A stretch of DNA of 61,948 nucleotides from Cercozoa sp. M6MM (taxonomy: Eukaryota > Endomyxa: Ascetosporea), in the NCBI GenBank assembly GCA_040357565.1, contig JBDODJ010000064.1. One strand, written 5' to 3'. Shown here piece after piece: positions 29,004-40,300 of the stretch. The translations under genes were made by a program, and so were the position numbers. Under the pieces are notes generated by a model. The model made no database searches and was not told the origin of the DNA. It was given only the letters and a program-made list of their open reading frames with translations. Each line of letters starts with the position of its first letter. Position 1 is the stretch's first letter.

Positions 29004-30939
29004 ATGTGGGCGGGTAATGCGGGCGAGGCGGTTCTTCGCGATCCCTTCGCGGCAGCGCGCAGTATCTACGCCACTCATGCACGAGCATATCTGTCCGCGC
29101 GTATAATGTACGTATATTTTGCTTGGTAGGACTGAAGCCTTCCGTATCAGTATTTTTCTCATTTGCCAGGGCTGTGTTGGACGCAGTGGTGGCAGCCATG
29201 CTGCTGTCAGGTTGCCGTCTTTCGCACTGCACACACGCAACTTGGGTGGACACACTGCTGGGCACACTATTGAGCGTAAACGTGCTGTTGTTTTCTACCC
29301 TGTCGGCGCCGTGTATGCAGCACACGCTGCGGACACTGCGCACGGTCGAGCACATGCAAGCTCGCGCCGACGCGTTGCACACGCTGCTTTCGCTCACTTC
29401 GTATCATTGTCTCATTTTGTCTGTATTTTTCTTTGACTGAAATAGAACGAATGTCGACTGTGTTGACGCTGATACAGCGGAGTGCAAGGCAACAAGCTGC
29501 GGCAGGCGTCGAAACTCGCGGCAATGCAGCGCATTGTGCTGCTCGTCATGTCGTATTTCGCTCTTCACTTTGCTGCACCGACTGAGGTGGGAGACACCTT
29601 CAACTTTTGATACATAAATGACACACCGTAAGCACTTGAACTTAGGGCGACACCAAGACTGTTGACCCACTGTCGTTTGTGGATACTGCGCTCCTCCGAA
29701 CTACGCCAGTGTACCTGTGTATTGGGACGATTCTGGTAACCCCTTTTGGTCGTGCTTCAGGCTACTAAATTAAAGCACTCTGTGTCCACAGGCAGGGGCA
29801 GGTGTGCCACTAATGTACGCGGTGTACGGCGTCATTGGAGGTGGTCTTTTGTCCGTCATCTGGTCGCTTTCTCCCTACGCCGATGCAAGTAAACTGACAC
29901 TGCGACTTTCAGTTTTCGTATTTAAACAGGTCTGGGTGTACTGTGTTTTCGATTGACTATACTTTGAGTTGGTAGTGCCGAGTTTCGTATCGAACACGCT
30001 GAAAGAGGTTAGACAGTTCGTGCAGAATGATGCCATTCAGTCACGTAAAAGGAGTTCCAACTCAGCTATCCAATGAGTACTCTTGTTTGAGAACCTCTAG
30101 ATTGGTTGTGTCCGGTCAGCTCTCGGGATGTCGGGTGCCTCTTTGGTGCTGCTGATCGCTGTCGTGCGCAATTTCGTTTTGGTTGTTCTGCTGGTACAGC
30201 AGTTTTACATAACTTACATTTCATTGCTTTGTTGGTTGAAACACCCCCCCCCCCCCCAGATACAAGCAAACACTGACATTTGGAATCTGTGGAGCTCCGT
30301 GATGCGTCGACCCGCACAGTCGCTCGAGGTTGATTTTCTTAGTGTTTGTCATTGAAAACTGATAAAATTGACTCCGGTCTGTTGAAAGCAGCGAATTAAA
30401 CGGTCGCTCAAACAGCACGGAACAGAAGTCGTTCTGTCCTCCGACTTCGTTCTCAAGTGCTTCATGCGTATTCTGGAGTACTTCTCTTTTGCAGTTCTAC
30501 GCTGTATTCAGACCAAATTTACAAGGCTATAATCCGCGTCACTTTTAGTACTACGGAGGACTGCGCTATCTGCCTGCAAAAGTGGCGACCATACGATGTG
30601 CGTATCTGAATGTTAAAGCACCCTTGGGGGGATGTGTAACTGAATATCTAAAGCAGAAAGTGCAAGTACTTCCGTGTGCTCACGCGTTCCACAGCACGTG
30701 CATTCTCAGGTACAGTCTCGGTACTGTAAAATATTGCCTCCTGCCTGTCAACTGAGTGAGACTCCCCCAGGTGGCTCAAGCGGCGTCCGCAGTGTCCGCT
30801 GTGCCTGCACATGGTGGCACACGCCGCTCCGACTGCTCGCTCGCAGTCACAGCTGCTGGTGTTGCGTGCGAATGTCGGTCATGATGCCCGCACAGACACC
30901 AATCGCAGCAGTAACGACAGGGGTAATCATTCAGACTAA
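29004..30939 (+). CDS. Multi-pass membrane RING-H2 E3 ubiquitin ligase
   Basis: The start MWAGNAGEAVLRDPFAAARS at 29004 is followed by exons 29170-29400 and onward with about five or six hydrophobic segments (DAVVAAMLLSGC, DTLLGTLLSVNVLLFSTLS, IVLLVMSYFALHFA, AVYGVIGGGLLSVIWSLS, SLVLLIAVVRNFVLVVLLV). A RING-H2 finger near 30550-30820 is split by two introns: DCAICLQKWRPYD, then LPCAHAFHSTCILR, then WLKRRPQCPLCLHM, giving C-x2-C...C-x-H-x2-H-x2-C...C-x2-C. The tail is Ser/Asn-rich and stops at 30939. Expected role: membrane-anchored ligase, perhaps in ER-associated degradation like RNF139 or AMFR. I do not assign orthology. Confidence 0.8.
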
Positions 30940-31405
30940 CGACAGCCGCACCATCTGGAATAATTTACTGTTTACAGTTAAATTCAGGCTGACGCTAACC
31001 GACGCGAACTGACTAATAGAAATTCACCAAAACAGTTGGCGTAAACACTCTGCGTGTCTGCTGCAGTGCGTGCCACTAGTAAGGTCCGTCGAGCTGTGTT
31101 CAGTTGGTATACTGCTGCCACGTTGCCGTGCGATGCGTTACGTTAACCGACGTGAACTTAGTCAACCGGACATCGCATCGCCGTTCTGAGTTCTGACGGA
31201 CGAAAATCGGCTGGTTAGTTCTGTATACTAAGAAACCAACGATGTAGTCCCCCTGTACCAGTCCTGGGGTGTGTCTGACCCCCTGGTGGTGGTGCCCCCC
31301 CCCTTTTAAGATTCCCCAGGACATCTTCAAGGTTACTAGTCACTTGGTACAGACGGGAGTCGTTATATACGTAACATACGAGATCACTCACTGGGCGGGG
31401 GGACG
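30940..31405. other. Intergenic, no gene seen
   Basis: About 465 bases downstream of the RING gene and upstream of the inverted-repeat element. It has a C-run and purine stretches but no supported exon. Confidence 0.4.
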
Positions 31406-32150
31406 CCCCGACGAGGCTAACTCATTAATTCGATTAATGCGATGGCGATAGTTAGTTAGTTCAGTCTTCTAAGAACGTTGAAGCTTGGCGACACGAAGCC
31501 GTCAAACGTGCGTCATTGGGGTGCGAGGTCGTAGTGTCCACGCAGACTCCCTTGGCGTCAACGTTCGCCCTGCAGCAGTCTCGTCTCAGTCCTGGTTGGC
31601 GTCCAGCGACCCTCCGCGTCAAAGTCTCGGGCGTCACACAGTGGCAGACTGACGTCGACAGCGACGATCGATACGTCATGGTTGCTACAAGATCGCGGAG
31701 ACGGCGACGGCGGCACACGGCACGACGTCGTCTGGAAGTCGGCGTTCAAGCGCCGACGTAGCACACCTTTAGCCGGGCGGCGACGGCGGCGGACGACTTG
31801 CGTCCAACGGAGTGAGTCACATCGCCCACTTGCCTCTTGGGGCAACTCACTCCACAACACAACACGCATTGCCACTACGCAACACGCGCTGGTTGTTCAC
31901 ACACTTCCTGCGCTGTGCGCATGGCATACGCCAAAACACACACGGGTGACACTGGATCTCAGCCAAGTGTGGGCCCGCGCAAAAAGTGTGGGGGGCTTCC
32001 AAGCCACCCTTAGTGCACCCTGGCCGAGGCCGGTGTACTATATGCACACACTGGAATACACTTAGAGCAGCTAAGACAAAAGAAAACCCGCTAATGCGAT
32101 GGCGATAACCGATGGAGATTGCGTTAACTAATGAGTTGGCCTCGTCGGGG
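31406..32150. mobile_element. 745-bp MITE-like element with 25-bp terminal inverted repeats
   Basis: The left end 31406-31430 (CCCCGACGAGGCTAACTCAT...) and the right end 32126-32150 are inverted copies with two mismatches in 25. Both ends are flanked by ACG (31403-31405 and 32151-32153), a possible 3-bp target duplication. Inside each end, a 16-base word TAATGCGATGGCGATA occurs as a direct repeat (31435-31450 and 32092-32107). The GC-rich interior has an ORF of about 80 codons with no transposase signature. This fits a non-autonomous DNA transposon, superfamily unassigned. Confidence 0.6.
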
Positions 32151-32434
32151 ACGCGACGTCGACCTAAGCGAAGTAAGTACGCTACGCTGCAGTTTACGCG
32201 TCGCTACAATAACAAATGAACTGGCACGAGTCGCCTACGCTAACAAGAGCGCTGTGTCTACTTTTTCCGGCGGTGCCGCCTGCGACGCTTACGTCTGCCG
32301 ACCTGCACACAAGCACCAAGGAGGGGGGGGGGGGGGCAAGGGGGTAACGAGGGAGTGTGTAAATTGGATAAAGCTACCGACGTGGACCGACGCGGACGCG
32401 ATTTCGGTTCGGAGTTCTCGGCGGCCTGTGCGGG
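32151..32434. other. Spacer between the element and the RhoGEF stop
   Basis: Contains a G homopolymer at about 32323-32335 and no convincing exon. Confidence 0.4.
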
Positions 32435-35400
32435 TCAAAAAGCGCGAGGGGAGGGGTTTAAACATCCGCGCGGAAGGGATACGGGACAGAAACGTACGAA
32501 CATGGAAACAGTGACAGTCGGCGGCGTCACGTCGTTGGCAGTAGCAGGCACATGCGCAGTGTCACCGGGTGCACCCGTCCCTACGCTGCTGTTGCTGTCA
32601 TCATCGATGGCATCAGTGACGCCGTCAGTGACACCGTCAGTGGCATCAGCAGCGACGGTGGCGGCGGAATCATCGATGACGTCGACACCAGCGTCAGTGT
32701 CGGCAGCAGGCTCCGCGCGGACGGCGTCAGCGCTCTCCTCGGCGTGGACGGCGTCGGCGCTCTCCTCCGCGTGGACCGTGCAGATCGGGTCTTCCGCGCG
32801 GACAGGATCACCGACCTCGTCCTCCGCGCGGACCTCAACGACTTCGCCAGCAGCTTCGTCCGCGCTGGCAACGTCGACAGGCTCCTCCGCGCGGATAGCT
32901 TCGGCCAGCTCTTCCGCGCGGACGTGAACAGAGTCTTCCGCGCGGACAGCATCAACGGTCTCCTCCACGCGGACGGCAACAGTATCTCCCGAAAGGTCAG
33001 CACCAACAATCTCCTCCTCCGCGCGGACAACATCAATGGTCTCCTCCTCCGCGTGGACAGGCTCGACAGGCTCTTCCGCGCGGACTTCAACAGAGTCTTC
33101 CGCGCTGACCTCAGCTGTCTCCTCCGCGCGGACGACGACAGCTTCCTCCGCGCGGACGGCATCAGAAGTCTCTTCCGCGCGAACGGCATCAGAAGTCTCT
33201 TCCGCGCGAACGGCATCAGAAATCTCTTCCGCGCGGACGGCATCAGAAATCTCTTCCGCGCGGACGGCATCAGAAGTCTCTTCCGCGCGGACAGCATCAA
33301 TTTCGCCAGCAGCAGCGCAATCAGCTGCCTCAGTGACAACGGTGTCATCGGAGCGACTCCTGTCGCCATCCCTCTCATCCGCGCGGACACTGACCTCCCG
33401 ATCATCACCGGCACCAACACTGACGGTAGCACTGACGGTTTTTTCGGCATCAGCGGCGGCTTTTTCGGCGGCGGCGCTGAGTTCGCGAATGCGCTGCTCC
33501 AGAAAGTGCACGCGGTCCTGCAGCGTCTGCCGCTCCTGCGCGCGCGGGGGGGGGGGGGGGNNNNNNNNNNNNNNNNNNNNNNNNNNNNNNNNNNNNNNNN
33601 NNNNNNNNNNNNNNNNNNNNNNNNNNNNNNNNNNNNNNNNNNNNNNNNNNNNNNNNNNNNGGGGTAAATCTACCCGACGACGCGGTGTACTCAACGAGTC
33701 GCGACTGCGTTTGCTGCAGCGGGGGGGGGGGGGTAAAAGGGTAAGAGGGGGGTAAAGCAGAACTACTCCTCGTCGTCGTCGTCGTTGGTGGAAACTGAAA
33801 CACTCTCATCGAAATCGTCGGCCGACGCGTCCACACCAAGCTCTGCAGTTTCATTGAGACTTACAGATACTTCCACCTCAACTGAGTCCGTGCAAAAAGT
33901 ACCAGTCGAGGCGACACGGGCCTTCACCAGCAGTCCGACATCGCCGCCGTACTCGAACATGTACACATCGCGTGCTTGCAGTCCCAGCAGCGACAGCGCG
34001 CCCTTAACAACAAAACAACATGCAAAGTAAAATCAAAAGAGAAAAAGAACTTGCAAAACACTCAGAACTTTTCCAGAAACCAAGAACCCATCTGAAGAAC
34101 CCAACTGGGCACACAAAAACACCTTGAAGCGGCCGTCCGACGCTCGAGCGTGCACCAGCACGTCATTGAACAGCAAAAAGCGATACTCCTTGAACTTGCG
34201 TTTCTTGAGCAGCTTGAGCGTTCGTTCGTTGAGAAAACGGCGGCCCAATCGCTCACTAAGCGCTGGCGGCGCCTGAGCAAACACACAAAGGTGGCTACAA
34301 CTGGCCACAGTTTCCAGGTTATTACATTTCGTAGTCGCTCACGTGTCACGAGACGCACAACCTCGAGATCGTCGTGTGCACCTGCAGGCACAGTGTTTGC
34401 TGGCATTTGGACAGGTCGGAAGCTGAGGTTAGGGGCACCCTTGTGTTCGTTAAAGGCTGAGGTGACATCGTAGACATGTTCCCTGGCACGCTGGAGTTCC
34501 TTGTAGCCTGGGTCGGACTCCTGCAGCGGCTTGAGCATCGACTCGAGCAGAATAATGTAGCGCGGCAGTCGCTGCACCGGCTCGATCTGTGCAGAACAAG
34601 CCCTATGTCCCATACCCTACCTTGGGGTACCCCAGTGTACCAGGATATCGCGCAAGTGACGTCGCTGCGGGTCGCTGCACTGCTTGAACTACGACAAGCA
34701 GGACAGATATTCAGGGTACAAACGGACCCCCTTTGACCAGGGCAAATGGACCAAAGATTAGGCGAACGTACCAGCATGACCAGCAACGAGCGGAAGTGCT
34801 TGCTGCGCCGGTGCAGTTTGTCGAGCGTCTTCATCACACTGTCGTAGTTGCCCTATCAACCACCATTCAGTCATTCAAGTGGTCACTCAGGTGGTCACTC
34901 AGGTGTTCAGTCAGCAAAATACGAGAAAGCAAGACGGGAAAAATACCACAAAGTCGCAGTAAACCTTCTCCAGAGTGTCGTCGAAGAACTCGACGAGCGA
35001 CGTGGCCATGGCGCCGAGTTTTCCGCCTACACACACCCTTAATTAAAATCGATGATACATCTGTCCAAATGGACCGTCCAAATCGCGAAAAGAGGGCAGC
35101 GTACCCTCCTGCTCCGAGGCCGAGAAGGTCATGCGCTGCATCAGCGTGTGGTACAGCGTCTCGTGAAGCTCGATCAGCTCGTGAATGCGGAAGAAAATCA
35201 CGTCCAGCGCGAGCTGCGGCACCAGGTTCGGCTGCGACTTCATTGGCGCATAGTAGTGTCTGCAAACGAACACACAGACGAGTCTCCGCGCGGAAGCTTG
35301 GGAGAAACGCTGAAACGGAAGAGAGTACGCTGTCAGCAGTCGCAGACGCGACAGGAACGTCGACTCAGTGTCGATGAGCTCCTTCAGAAACTGCTCGGCG

Positions 35401-35880
35401 TCGTCCAGACGCTGCACGCGGTCGATTTCGGCCTGCGACAGCAGCAGCTCCTCCTCGGGCATCGGTGGTGGCTACACGCACAGACAAAAATGAAAGCGAC
35501 AATGGCGGTGTTTTACTGTAACCCACAGACAAAAATGAAAGCGACAGATACCGGTTGGTCCGGCAATGGCGGATGCAGCACATTATTGCTCCTCTCGCGA
35601 GTCAATGTGACCTACAAAACACATGCAAACACGTCTATCAGCTTCACGCCTTCAAACAGCAAGTGTGTTTCACACTTGCCCTCAACGGAGTCGAAGTGGA
35701 GAAACGTTGAGAAAAACGCCGCACAACACGACAGGTGACAGGAGACACCAAAGGACAACCGACAGAACGACCCAACAGAGAACAACCAAAAGAACACAAA
35801 GAACAAACTGCTGGCCGATCAGAGGAAGTCGGAAACGGATGATCAGCAATTACACAAGGAGCTTTGGGCTGCACACGCTT
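32435..35880 (-). CDS. RhoGEF (DH-PH) with C-terminal coiled coil and long RAEE-repeat tail
   Basis: The reading runs from about 35.9 kb to the stop at 32435. The first exons are Pro-rich (LHPPLPDQP joined to PPPMPEEELLLSQ). The DH domain follows: DAEQFLKELIDTESTFLSRL, FFRIHELIELHETLYH, RSKHFRSLLVMLV and the hallmark IEPVQRLPRYIILLESMLK near 34540-34600. A PH-like region has KFKEYRFLLFNDVLVHAR. An acidic tract (NDDDDEE) follows, then a short exon, a gap in a poly-C intron, and a coiled coil (QDRVHFLEQRIRELSAAAEK). About 200 residues of RAEE repeats and a short basic end close the protein. It should load GTP on a Rho-family GTPase. The intron phases join the repeat exon to the DH-PH part, so one gene is favoured. 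The exact start is uncertain. Confidence 0.8.
32690..33310 (-). repeat. Coding minisatellite encoding xxxxVRAEE units
   Basis: At least 18 imperfect units of about 27-36 bases, each centred on TCCGCGCGGA (minus-strand reading xVRAEE). The least diverged copies lie at about 33150-33300, where five near-identical 27-base units encode SDAVRAEEI or SDAVRAEET. Units decay towards the 3' end of the gene, suggesting growth at the other end. Confidence 0.88.
33561..33660. other. Assembly gap of 100 N in a poly-G/C intron
   Basis: The gap is bounded by G runs (C runs on the coding strand) inside a RhoGEF intron. Exons on both sides are in compatible phase, so no coding loss is required. Confidence 0.95.
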
Positions 35881-36200
35881 TAGATCGAGTTACCGGTGGC
35901 TGACCGTCCATTGTGAGTCGTGAGTCACTGCACACTCAAGCAATCGACCCAGGGAGGCCCGTACAGTCTAAAGCAAAGATTGCTTCGACGCCTGTCGACG
36001 CAGCCTGGTTCACTAATAATAATACAAAGCACGCGTGTAGACACGCGCAGACCCGCGGAGAGAACTGAGGCTCTTGAGCTTTTTAGGTTGCCCCCTTTAA
36101 ATAAGATTGTGGCGCTGTTTCACTTTTTAGAGATACGTCGTGCACTTGATCGAGTTTAAAGCTTACGATAAACCTTGCCCACGTTATAGGTGCACGCTTG
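35881..36200. promoter_or_regulatory. Divergent spacer between RhoGEF and ZSWIM7
   Basis: About 320 bases with head-to-head genes on either side and no supported exon. The RhoGEF 5' end may extend into it. Confidence 0.4.
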
Positions 36201-36895
36201 ATGGAGAAAACGCGGGACATTGTCGCGGCGAAGCTGCTTTCGCCGACACAGTTGTTCAATTTGGTTGGTTTTCACATGTTGACACAACAGTATTTAACTC
36301 CCATTGACAGGTGTTGACGCAAATAAGAAAATCAAAACAGATCGAAGACGACCATCTCGTGCTGTTGCATCACATCTTTCCGCGCGACTTTCAGAAGGCA
36401 GTATTTTTGACTTTACTCTAAAATTTAGTTTCCAAGCCTTTTATTCAGTTTTTATGTCCTTGTTGCAGTTGCAGATTGGAGAAACAAAAGTGACGAAAGT
36501 GGTTGCGCCGACTGACTCGTTCTTCCGAGTGGCAGGCACGCAGCAGTTCGACTATCTGGTGCGTACTGAGACGCCGTGGTTCTGCACGTGTCGCGCCTTC
36601 AATGACCGTCTTGCTAGTTCAGGTTTAATTTTAATCACTGCAGTGACTTTTTGCTGTGAAACGAAGCTTGTGACACACAGAATCCACGGTGTGCAAGCAC
36701 GTGATTGCGAGTGCAATATTTGATGCCACGGGATCCGTCGAGCAGCAGCACCTGAGCGACGCCGAGTGCGCTCGTCTCTGCGTGGGCCTGCTGTTCGCGC
36801 AGGAGACGGGCGACACCAACCGACAGTTCACTCAGCAGCTGGCGTCTTCGCGCGCAGCAGACACCCCCGAGCCCGACCGCTTTGTGTTTGGGTGA
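36201..36895 (+). CDS. ZSWIM7: ZSWIM7/SWS1, SWIM zinc-finger recombination factor
   Basis: Exons 36201-36263, 36311-36400, 36469-36622 and 36681-36895 close in frame to 173 residues (human 140). The SWIM finger is WFCTCRAFND (C-x-C) and, across the last intron, TVCKHVIAS (C-x-H). The N-terminal helix HLVLLHHIFPRDFQKA aligns with the family's LLSLKFLFGSSATQAL. A C-terminal helical block follows (LSDAECARLCVGLLF). SWS1/ZSWIM7 works with a Rad51 paralog (SWSAP1 in humans) in the Shu complex that promotes Rad51 filament assembly. Introns are 47-68 bases. The tail after the helix is longer than in animals. Confidence 0.85.
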
Positions 36896-37352
36896 TTCGT
36901 TTCACTCGGTGAACTTGATTTAATCGCGCATTACTAATTGTTACCGTACAGACTGACTCAGATTATGCAGTCTCCGCGGGGATAAACCCAGACAGACCAG
37001 TTGGTCTCCCATCATTGAAGTAAAAGAGAAAGAAGAGTTAAGAGTTTGTGGCTCTGCGATTGAGCCTGCCAGTTGGCAAAGAGAAAACCTCATCTACTTG
37101 GCATCAGCTGAGAGAAGGGGTTTTTTCTTTAATCTTCTCACGATTTCCCCGTGACGGAAGTTTCCGTCTACAACTCCGTCTAGTTTGACGTAAGAACCCA
37201 GTTGGGGTAATTCTTCTTTTCGCTTCTGCTACCTGAATCATTGATTCCCTCGCTTCATCTAATTGACGACTTACTTCTTTTATTTAGTTCTTTTCACTGA
37301 CAACCGTCAGTAACATAATAATCTCGCTGTTGTTCGCGATCGGGGAACATAA
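36896..37352. repeat. Intergenic cluster of short palindromes centred on GT
   Basis: Between the converging 3' ends of ZSWIM7 and PIGO lie AGACCAGTTGGTCT (36994-37007), TGCCAGTTGGCA (37067-37078), GACGGAAGTTTCCGTC (37153-37168), CGTCTAGTTTGACG (37177-37190, one mismatch) and CCCAGTTGGG (37197-37206). Each has inverted arms meeting around AGTT. No coding frame or known RNA family is recognised. Confidence 0.6.
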
Positions 37353-40300
37353 TTACAACTGCGCAAAGAGCGTGGCAAACACGCCGAGCGCAGCGTGCTG
37401 CAGCGCATCGAAGACGAAGCGCGGCGCAAAGACGTCCCACACCATGAGATGTCGTCGCTGATGCCAGGCCACCCAGGCGGCAAAGGCGACGCGCAGCACC
37501 GAGAGCGACAGCTGGAGTCGCAGCAGTTGTTTCGGACAGTATCGCGTCAGACGTGCCACCAGAGCAGTCAGCAGCACCTGCAGCAGCACGCCCGTCACTG
37601 TGGACAGCGCCAGCAGCGAACCGGCCAGGTAGAACTGGAAGGAGGCCGACAGCAGGAAGGCACTCGAAACGTGCAAGGATGCGAACGAGGCCGCCGAGTG
37701 ACCGGTGGCGTAGAATAGAACCGAGCCCAGGTGCCACAGGATCACTGACAAGGCGACTGCGTCCAGCGACTCGTGCAGGCACGACAACACACACGCGAGT
37801 GTCACTGCGGCCACACACAGCAGTGGCATGTGCACGCCATGCAGTGCACACAGGACAGGCACCACACACAGTAGCCAAGACACCACTCGCTGCACACGGT
37901 GCTCTTGCTCCTGCGTCGCGCCTGGGGAGGGGGGTACATGTCAAGAGGTACACTTACACGCTTGACACAGAGCACAAGGGTACCGCCACTCAGAGCGACA
38001 TAGCCGTGTTTCGCACGTGTCTCTTGACGAATCAAAAAGACGGCATACACCGTTGTCACCACGAACAGCAACCGTACCGGCAAGTACATGGCACTGTCCC
38101 CCAAACCGTCCGCTGATCCATCGCCCAAACCGTCCGCTGATCCGTCCCTCAAACCGTCCCCGAAACCGGCATGCTGAGTCGAGCTGCGTCGGTGCCAGTG
38201 CCACAGCAGCAGCAGCGACGTGACGACGCTGAAGCACGCGTTTCGCCACTCCCAGCGACGGTTTCGCCAGTCGCATAGACGGTTCAGTCCGCGCGGAAGC
38301 AGTGCCAGTCCCGGCAGCGCCAACAGCAGCGACGGCGCCGCCGCGAGCACGTGCCACACGCCGCTGCCGTGTGTGTCGAGCGACGAGTCTGGACCCGAGA
38401 AACCGTCGCCGAAACCGATGGTTCTGAGTGCAACGGCCCCGATGATCCAAAGGACGGTGTTGCTGATGCCACTGCGACGGTTTAGCAGCACTTGATCCGA
38501 CGACGGTTCAGCCGTGAGTGCCGTCAAGGTCAGTGCGAACTGTGCGAGCACGTGCGATACCGGCACGGCCACCAGAGTGATCGAGTTGCCCAGCTGATTG
38601 GCCACGTGCCACACCGTCACGACAAGCAGCAGAACCGTCACTGGCCGGTCGCGTAGCCAGTCAGAAACCGTCGATGTCACTGTTGATGTCATTGCTGACA
38701 GTTTCGGTATCAATTTCAACAGTGTCGCCGACGGTTTCGATAGCTGCGACACCGACACGACGGTGGCGACTGTCAGTGCCAGCAGGAGCGACGTCGCCAG
38801 TGGCACTGTTACCAGCAGCAACGCCGCCGCTGTCGCCGCTGCTGCAGAGACGGCGTGCCACGTGACACGAGTCGCCAGTGGCACTGACACCAGCAGGAAC
38901 AGCACACCGCCGTACACTGCCAGCGGATCGAACGTGCTCCACTTTTGCCGACACTCTTGCAGCAGTGTGCGCGCACTCGCCACTGCATCCGAGAACGCCT
39001 CGCGCAGCAGTGTCTAGAGACACAGTCATTTTTTCAAATACCAATTGAGCCTGTTTTTTAAAAACCACGACTGCACCAGTTTGGTTTCATCACATGCGAG
39101 CGACTGAGCCTGCTGAAGCTTCTCAAACACGCGATGCGCTTCTTCCTGCAGGAAAAAACGATAAAGTCAAAGAAAACCGAGAAAAAGAAAAAAGAAAATG
39201 TTACAAAGTGATGAGCAAAGAAGGCCGCGCCGAAACTCTTGCTAACGCTGTCATAGGTCAGCAGATAGCGCCAAAACTGCGCCAGATGCGTTGCTTGAAA
39301 CTGAACGAGTTTTTGCCAGTTTTCGCAGGTTGAAATCCCGTTGTTGGCGACGTGTGAAAGTGCGACGTCGGGGATCAGCGTTCCCACGCCACCGAATGGC
39401 ACCGGCACATTCAGCAACGTGGCAAGTGTCGTTGTCAGGTCGACTTGCATGACAAGCTCGTCGTGCCGATCATTTTGATCGAAGCGATTGGCAGAGGGAG
39501 CTATCACCACAAGCGCTGCATCGGTCTCGTCGATGGAGGCGCCACCGTGGTTGCCTTCCGAGGTCATGCCATGGTCGCCTGTGATCACAGACAAAATAAA
39601 TCTAGTTGACAAAAAGAAGTAAAGTTGTAAGGCAGGTTCAATGCTTTCATTTTAACGCACCAGCAACGAAAATCCATGTGCGCTTTCCATCAGCCTACTC
39701 AGCAGGATACAGTTCGAACAGCATTCAGGGTGAATCAAACTCACTTGGTCCAAAAGTTCGACGTGTCTTTTGAGAAGTGCAATTTCCGCATCAACCTGAC
39801 GCAACTTGCGTCGCATTGTCGGATGCTCTGGTCGAAAGCGGTGTCCCTAAAGCAAGAGCATTCAACTGCAACATAGAAATACACTTTGGAAGGAATACCA
39901 CATGATCGACACCGAGCACATGTGCGACATAGAAGTCAAAATCCTCGATTTGCTCCTTAAGTTCGATCTGTTTGCGCAGCCTGTTGAACAGAATCTCCGT
40001 CACCCCTCGATCCACCGAGTCCTAAACTCACATACAAGCAGAAATTAGACCAAAATTGGAGAATTATTGTTTCACTGTACCAGATCATAGACGTCAAAGC
40101 TGTCAAAAGCGTCGTTCTTTGCAAATTCAGTCGGAAACAACGACATCCTGAAAATGATCGTTATTGGCTTTCAGACAATGATAGAACTGTAGGGGAAGAA
40201 ACCATGTGTCATCGCCAGCAAATTCTGCTTTCTTGCCTGCAGAAAATGACAATCCTCGAGCCAAGTTTGATTAAAATTAATTTGAAAAAGTACCCGCTCG

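Noticed and set aside
32690-33310. CRISPR-like repeat array
   Set aside because: Repeats are graded, in frame and lack constant-length unique spacers. The DNA is eukaryotic.
32355-33755. Long plus-strand ORFs rich in Ser-Ala-Arg-Thr or Phe-Arg-Ala-Asp
   Set aside because: They are antisense shadows of the RAEE repeat. The minus-strand reading is spliced in phase to DH-PH and carries a coiled coil, while the plus readings have no family likeness.
36960-37320. tRNA or spliceosomal snRNA
   Set aside because: No tRNA A/B boxes, no Sm site with flanking stems, and no U1/U2/U4/U5/U6 signature on either strand.
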